Shown here: in pieces, positions 56,018-57,778 of the stretch | Layout: each line of letters begins with the position of its first letter | How positions within the stretch are numbered: the first letter of the stretch is position 1 | From: Fischerella muscicola PCC 7414 | Lineage (GTDB): Bacteria; Cyanobacteriota; Cyanobacteriia; Cyanobacteriales; Nostocaceae | Direction: 5' to 3' | DNA: 57,778 bases | Assembly (NCBI RefSeq): GCF_000317205.1 | Contig: NZ_AJLK01000170.1 | Coordinates: 1 to 57,778, forward strand | The notes under the pieces: generated by a model | Told to the model about the DNA's origin: nothing | Seen by the model: the letters and a program-made list of their open reading frames with translations, nothing else | Databases searched by the model: none | Position numbers and translations under genes: made by a program

Positions 56018-57058
56018 ATGTCAATATCTAAACCTGACAGCAGTAAGGGTAACTTTCAAAGAACTATTGAACAACGCTTACAAATACAGCGTTTGCTAGA
56101 ACCAATTTTGATTGTTGCTTCTAGTACTGGAACTGATGTGGTTAAGGGATTAACTCAAACACCAAAAACCCTACCACCGCGTTATTTCTATGATGATCGT
56201 GGTTCCGATTTATTTGAGCAAATTTGTGAGTTACCAGAGTATTACCTGACACGCACTGAGACAAAAATTTTGCAAAGCTGTGCTAGTGAAATTGCGGCAA
56301 TCACAGGCGCTTGTGAAATAGTTGAACTGGGTAGTGGCAGTTCTACTAAAACCAGGATTTTACTAGATGCTTACCAACAACAAGGACTACCTCTGCATTA
56401 TCTACCAATTGATGTCAGTGCTGGTATGCTCGAAAGTGGCGCGCTGTCGCTACTAGCAGACTATCCCTCACTACAAGTTTACGCACTGGCAGGAACCTAC
56501 GAATTAGCACTTTCTCAAATTGAGCCTAGCCAGTTACCCAGTCGGATGATTTGTTTTATTGGTAGCACTTTGGGTAATTTGAATCCACAAGAGTGTGATG
56601 TGTTTTTATCCCAAGTCAAAGCTGCTTTGCAAGTGGGAGAGTATTTTTTATTGGGGGTAGACTTACAAAAACCAAAACATATTCTGGAAGCCGCTTATAA
56701 CGACAATCAAGGAGTTACAGCGGCATTTAACTTGAATATGTTAGAGCATCTCAACTGGCGTTTTCAGGGTAATTTTGATACCACCCAATTTGAACACTGG
56801 GCATTTTATAACGAAGTTGAACATCAAATTGAGATGCATCTCAAAAGTAAGCGATCGCAAACCGTCGAATTACACACTCTCAAACTCAATGTTCATTTTG
56901 AACCAGGTGAAACTATCCGCACCGAGATTTCCCGTAAATTCAGCCTCAACAGCATCCAGCAAGAACTAAAAGCCAAGAATTTAGTACCGCAAAAAGTATG
57001 GACTGACGAAAACCAGTTGTTTGGCTTATTACTGTGTCAGTTGCAAGATCGGGGATAG
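56018..57058 (+). CDS. egtD: L-histidine N-alpha-methyltransferase EgtD
   Basis: EgtD methylates histidine three times with SAM to give hercynine, the first step of ergothioneine synthesis. The 346-residue product has TLPPRYFYDDRGSDLFEQIC, LPEYYLTRTETKIL, and the SAM motif VELGSGSSTKTRILLDAY. Next are LPIDVSAGMLESGA and CFIGSTLGNLNPQE. FNLNMLEHLNWRF includes substrate-contact residues of the family. GGAGG sits 7 nt before the ATG. With egtC and egtB it gives most of the pathway; a C-S lyase (EgtE) and EgtA are not in the window. Confidence 0.93.
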   Translation: MSISKPDSSKGNFQRTIEQRLQIQRLLEPILIVASSTGTDVVKGLTQTPKTLPPRYFYDDRGSDLFEQICELPEYYLTRTETKILQSCASEIAAITGACEIVELGSGSSTKTRILLDAYQQQGLPLHYLPIDVSAGMLESGALSLLADYPSLQVYALAGTYELALSQIEPSQLPSRMICFIGSTLGNLNPQECDVFLSQVKAALQVGEYFLLGVDLQKPKHILEAAYNDNQGVTAAFNLNMLEHLNWRFQGNFDTTQFEHWAFYNEVEHQIEMHLKSKRSQTVELHTLKLNVHFEPGETIRTEISRKFSLNSIQQELKAKNLVPQKVWTDENQLFGLLLCQLQDRG

Positions 57059-57109
57059 GGCGTGAATCAGTTAACAGTTAACAGTAACCAGTTTAATTTG
57101 ATAACTGAT

Positions 57110-57367
57110 AACTACCCCCCTACATGAATACCGGGACAGCGTCAGCAAAACTAGAATCAAGGTAGCTAGAGGAGATAACGCCCCCGCAGCGATAGCAGCG
57201 ATTCCAGGCTGATACCCAAGCGTTGAGAAATAATCTACCCCCGTCAGGCACATTACCTGCCACCAAGGATGCTGGGAATGATCTCCTTTATCGCTGCGTT
57301 CTTCTTTAAGTAACCAGCGCATCACCAGTTTGCGATGTTGTTCGGGCGGGATAATAGGCCCAGCCAT
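57110..57367 (-). pseudogene. Truncated APC-type transporter (N-terminal fragment)
   Basis: The frame from ATG 57367 reads [20 protein letters not shown], then [40 protein letters not shown] and VLLTLS. This looks like the first 80 residues of an APC-superfamily amino-acid transporter common in cyanobacteria. After that the sequence is unrelated ([12 protein letters not shown]) and stops within repeats. At least 10 further membrane helices would be expected, so it is a relic. Confidence 0.65.
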
Positions 57368-57379
57368 CAACAATACTCC

Positions 57380-57778
57380 TATCAGGGCGCGTACTAAAAA
57401 AGATGATAACTGGAGTTTGTGCGATCGCCTTTCTCTCCACAGTTAAACATCTTTAGCTTAGTAACGTCTGTTTTGAAAATAATGCAGAGGGCAGAAGGCA
57501 GAAGGAAAGACAGTTTTCATTCCCTCGTTGTGTGATTTATCACATGACCGTCTGTCTTGAAAATAAGGCAGCTATGCGGAGGAGCCACTGCGTTGGGCGG
57601 CTTCGCCGACTTGTAGACGCCCGCAGGACGGCTTCCCGCAGAGTAGCACGTGGCATGGCAGATGGCACAAGGGGTAAGAATTTTCATGTGTAGTTGTGTA
57701 CCAATGTTCATGATATAGATACTTCCAACCTTCTGCCCTCTGCCTTCTGCCCTCTGCCTTCTGCCTTCTGCCTTCTGC
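57380..57778. repeat. Repeat-rich right end of the window
   Basis: An HIP1 octamer lies at about 57420, with GGCAGAAGGCAGAAGG repeats at 57488-57505. A cluster of GGCTTCGCC/TAGACGCCC/GGCTTCCCGC fragments (57590-57650) resembles those at 12945-13050. A tandem CTTCTGCCCTCTGC run (57728-57778) continues off the edge. GTCTTGAAAATAAGGCAG here also occurs near 931. No gene was found. Confidence 0.75.

Overview
The window comes from a filamentous, probably heterocyst-forming cyanobacterium (order Nostocales). The basis is: HIP1 octamers (GCGATCGC) throughout, heptanucleotide short tandem repeats of the CAAAATC type, and photosynthesis genes of cyanobacterial form (prk with the thioredoxin cysteines, chlM, psb32, and petH with a CpcD-like linker domain). 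Intergenic DNA is crowded with small palindromes, minisatellites and MITE-like elements. I cannot name the species. It is a chromosomal region of mostly housekeeping genes with no phage, CRISPR array, rRNA or recognisable tRNA.

Layout. 0-2.1 kb: the 5' part of a PAS-domain signalling gene, a scrap of a histidine kinase, and a long gap with an orphan terminator and a near-perfect CRP-type palindrome. 2.1-6.3 kb: purL and purF (purE lies apart at 45 kb). 6.4-9.8 kb: a Uma2-type nuclease, a NADAR N-glycosidase, and a Rieske oxygenase divergent from a TetR regulator with a 20-bp palindrome between them. 10-19 kb: psb32, a DUF4346-like gene, a FemAB-like acyltransferase, a RibD-type reductase, a sensor kinase whose 3' end overlaps a Gfo/Idh/MocA oxidoreductase, RNase III and an RRM protein. 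20-24 kb: B12-dependent ribonucleotide reductase carrying a 407-residue LAGLIDADG intein. 24-31 kb: pentapeptide, CAAD and SLH proteins, then hom and petH. 32-41 kb: prk, metK, a second sensor kinase, an ammonium transporter, an SGNH hydrolase and ispH. 41-49 kb: a GAF protein, a second amt, purE, nagA, a PEP-CTERM protein and chlM. 49-58 kb: a decayed duplicate gene beside its intact copy, a DUF423 protein, a truncated third amt, an ergothioneine locus (egtC-egtB, then egtD) and a truncated transporter.

Functional themes are purine synthesis, nitrogen acquisition (two intact amt genes, a broken one, and NtcA-type boxes upstream of petH and one amt), carbon fixation and electron transport, and ergothioneine synthesis. 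The most unusual material is repeat-derived. Low-complexity repeats sit in frame inside purL, egtB and the Gfo/Idh gene and form the N-terminus of nagA. At least three MITE-like families are present, one apparently nested in another. An ORF-less element resembling IS200/IS605 ends lies just upstream of chlM, and a 21-bp minisatellite separates egtB from egtD. All functional calls come from reading motifs by eye; no database search was run.
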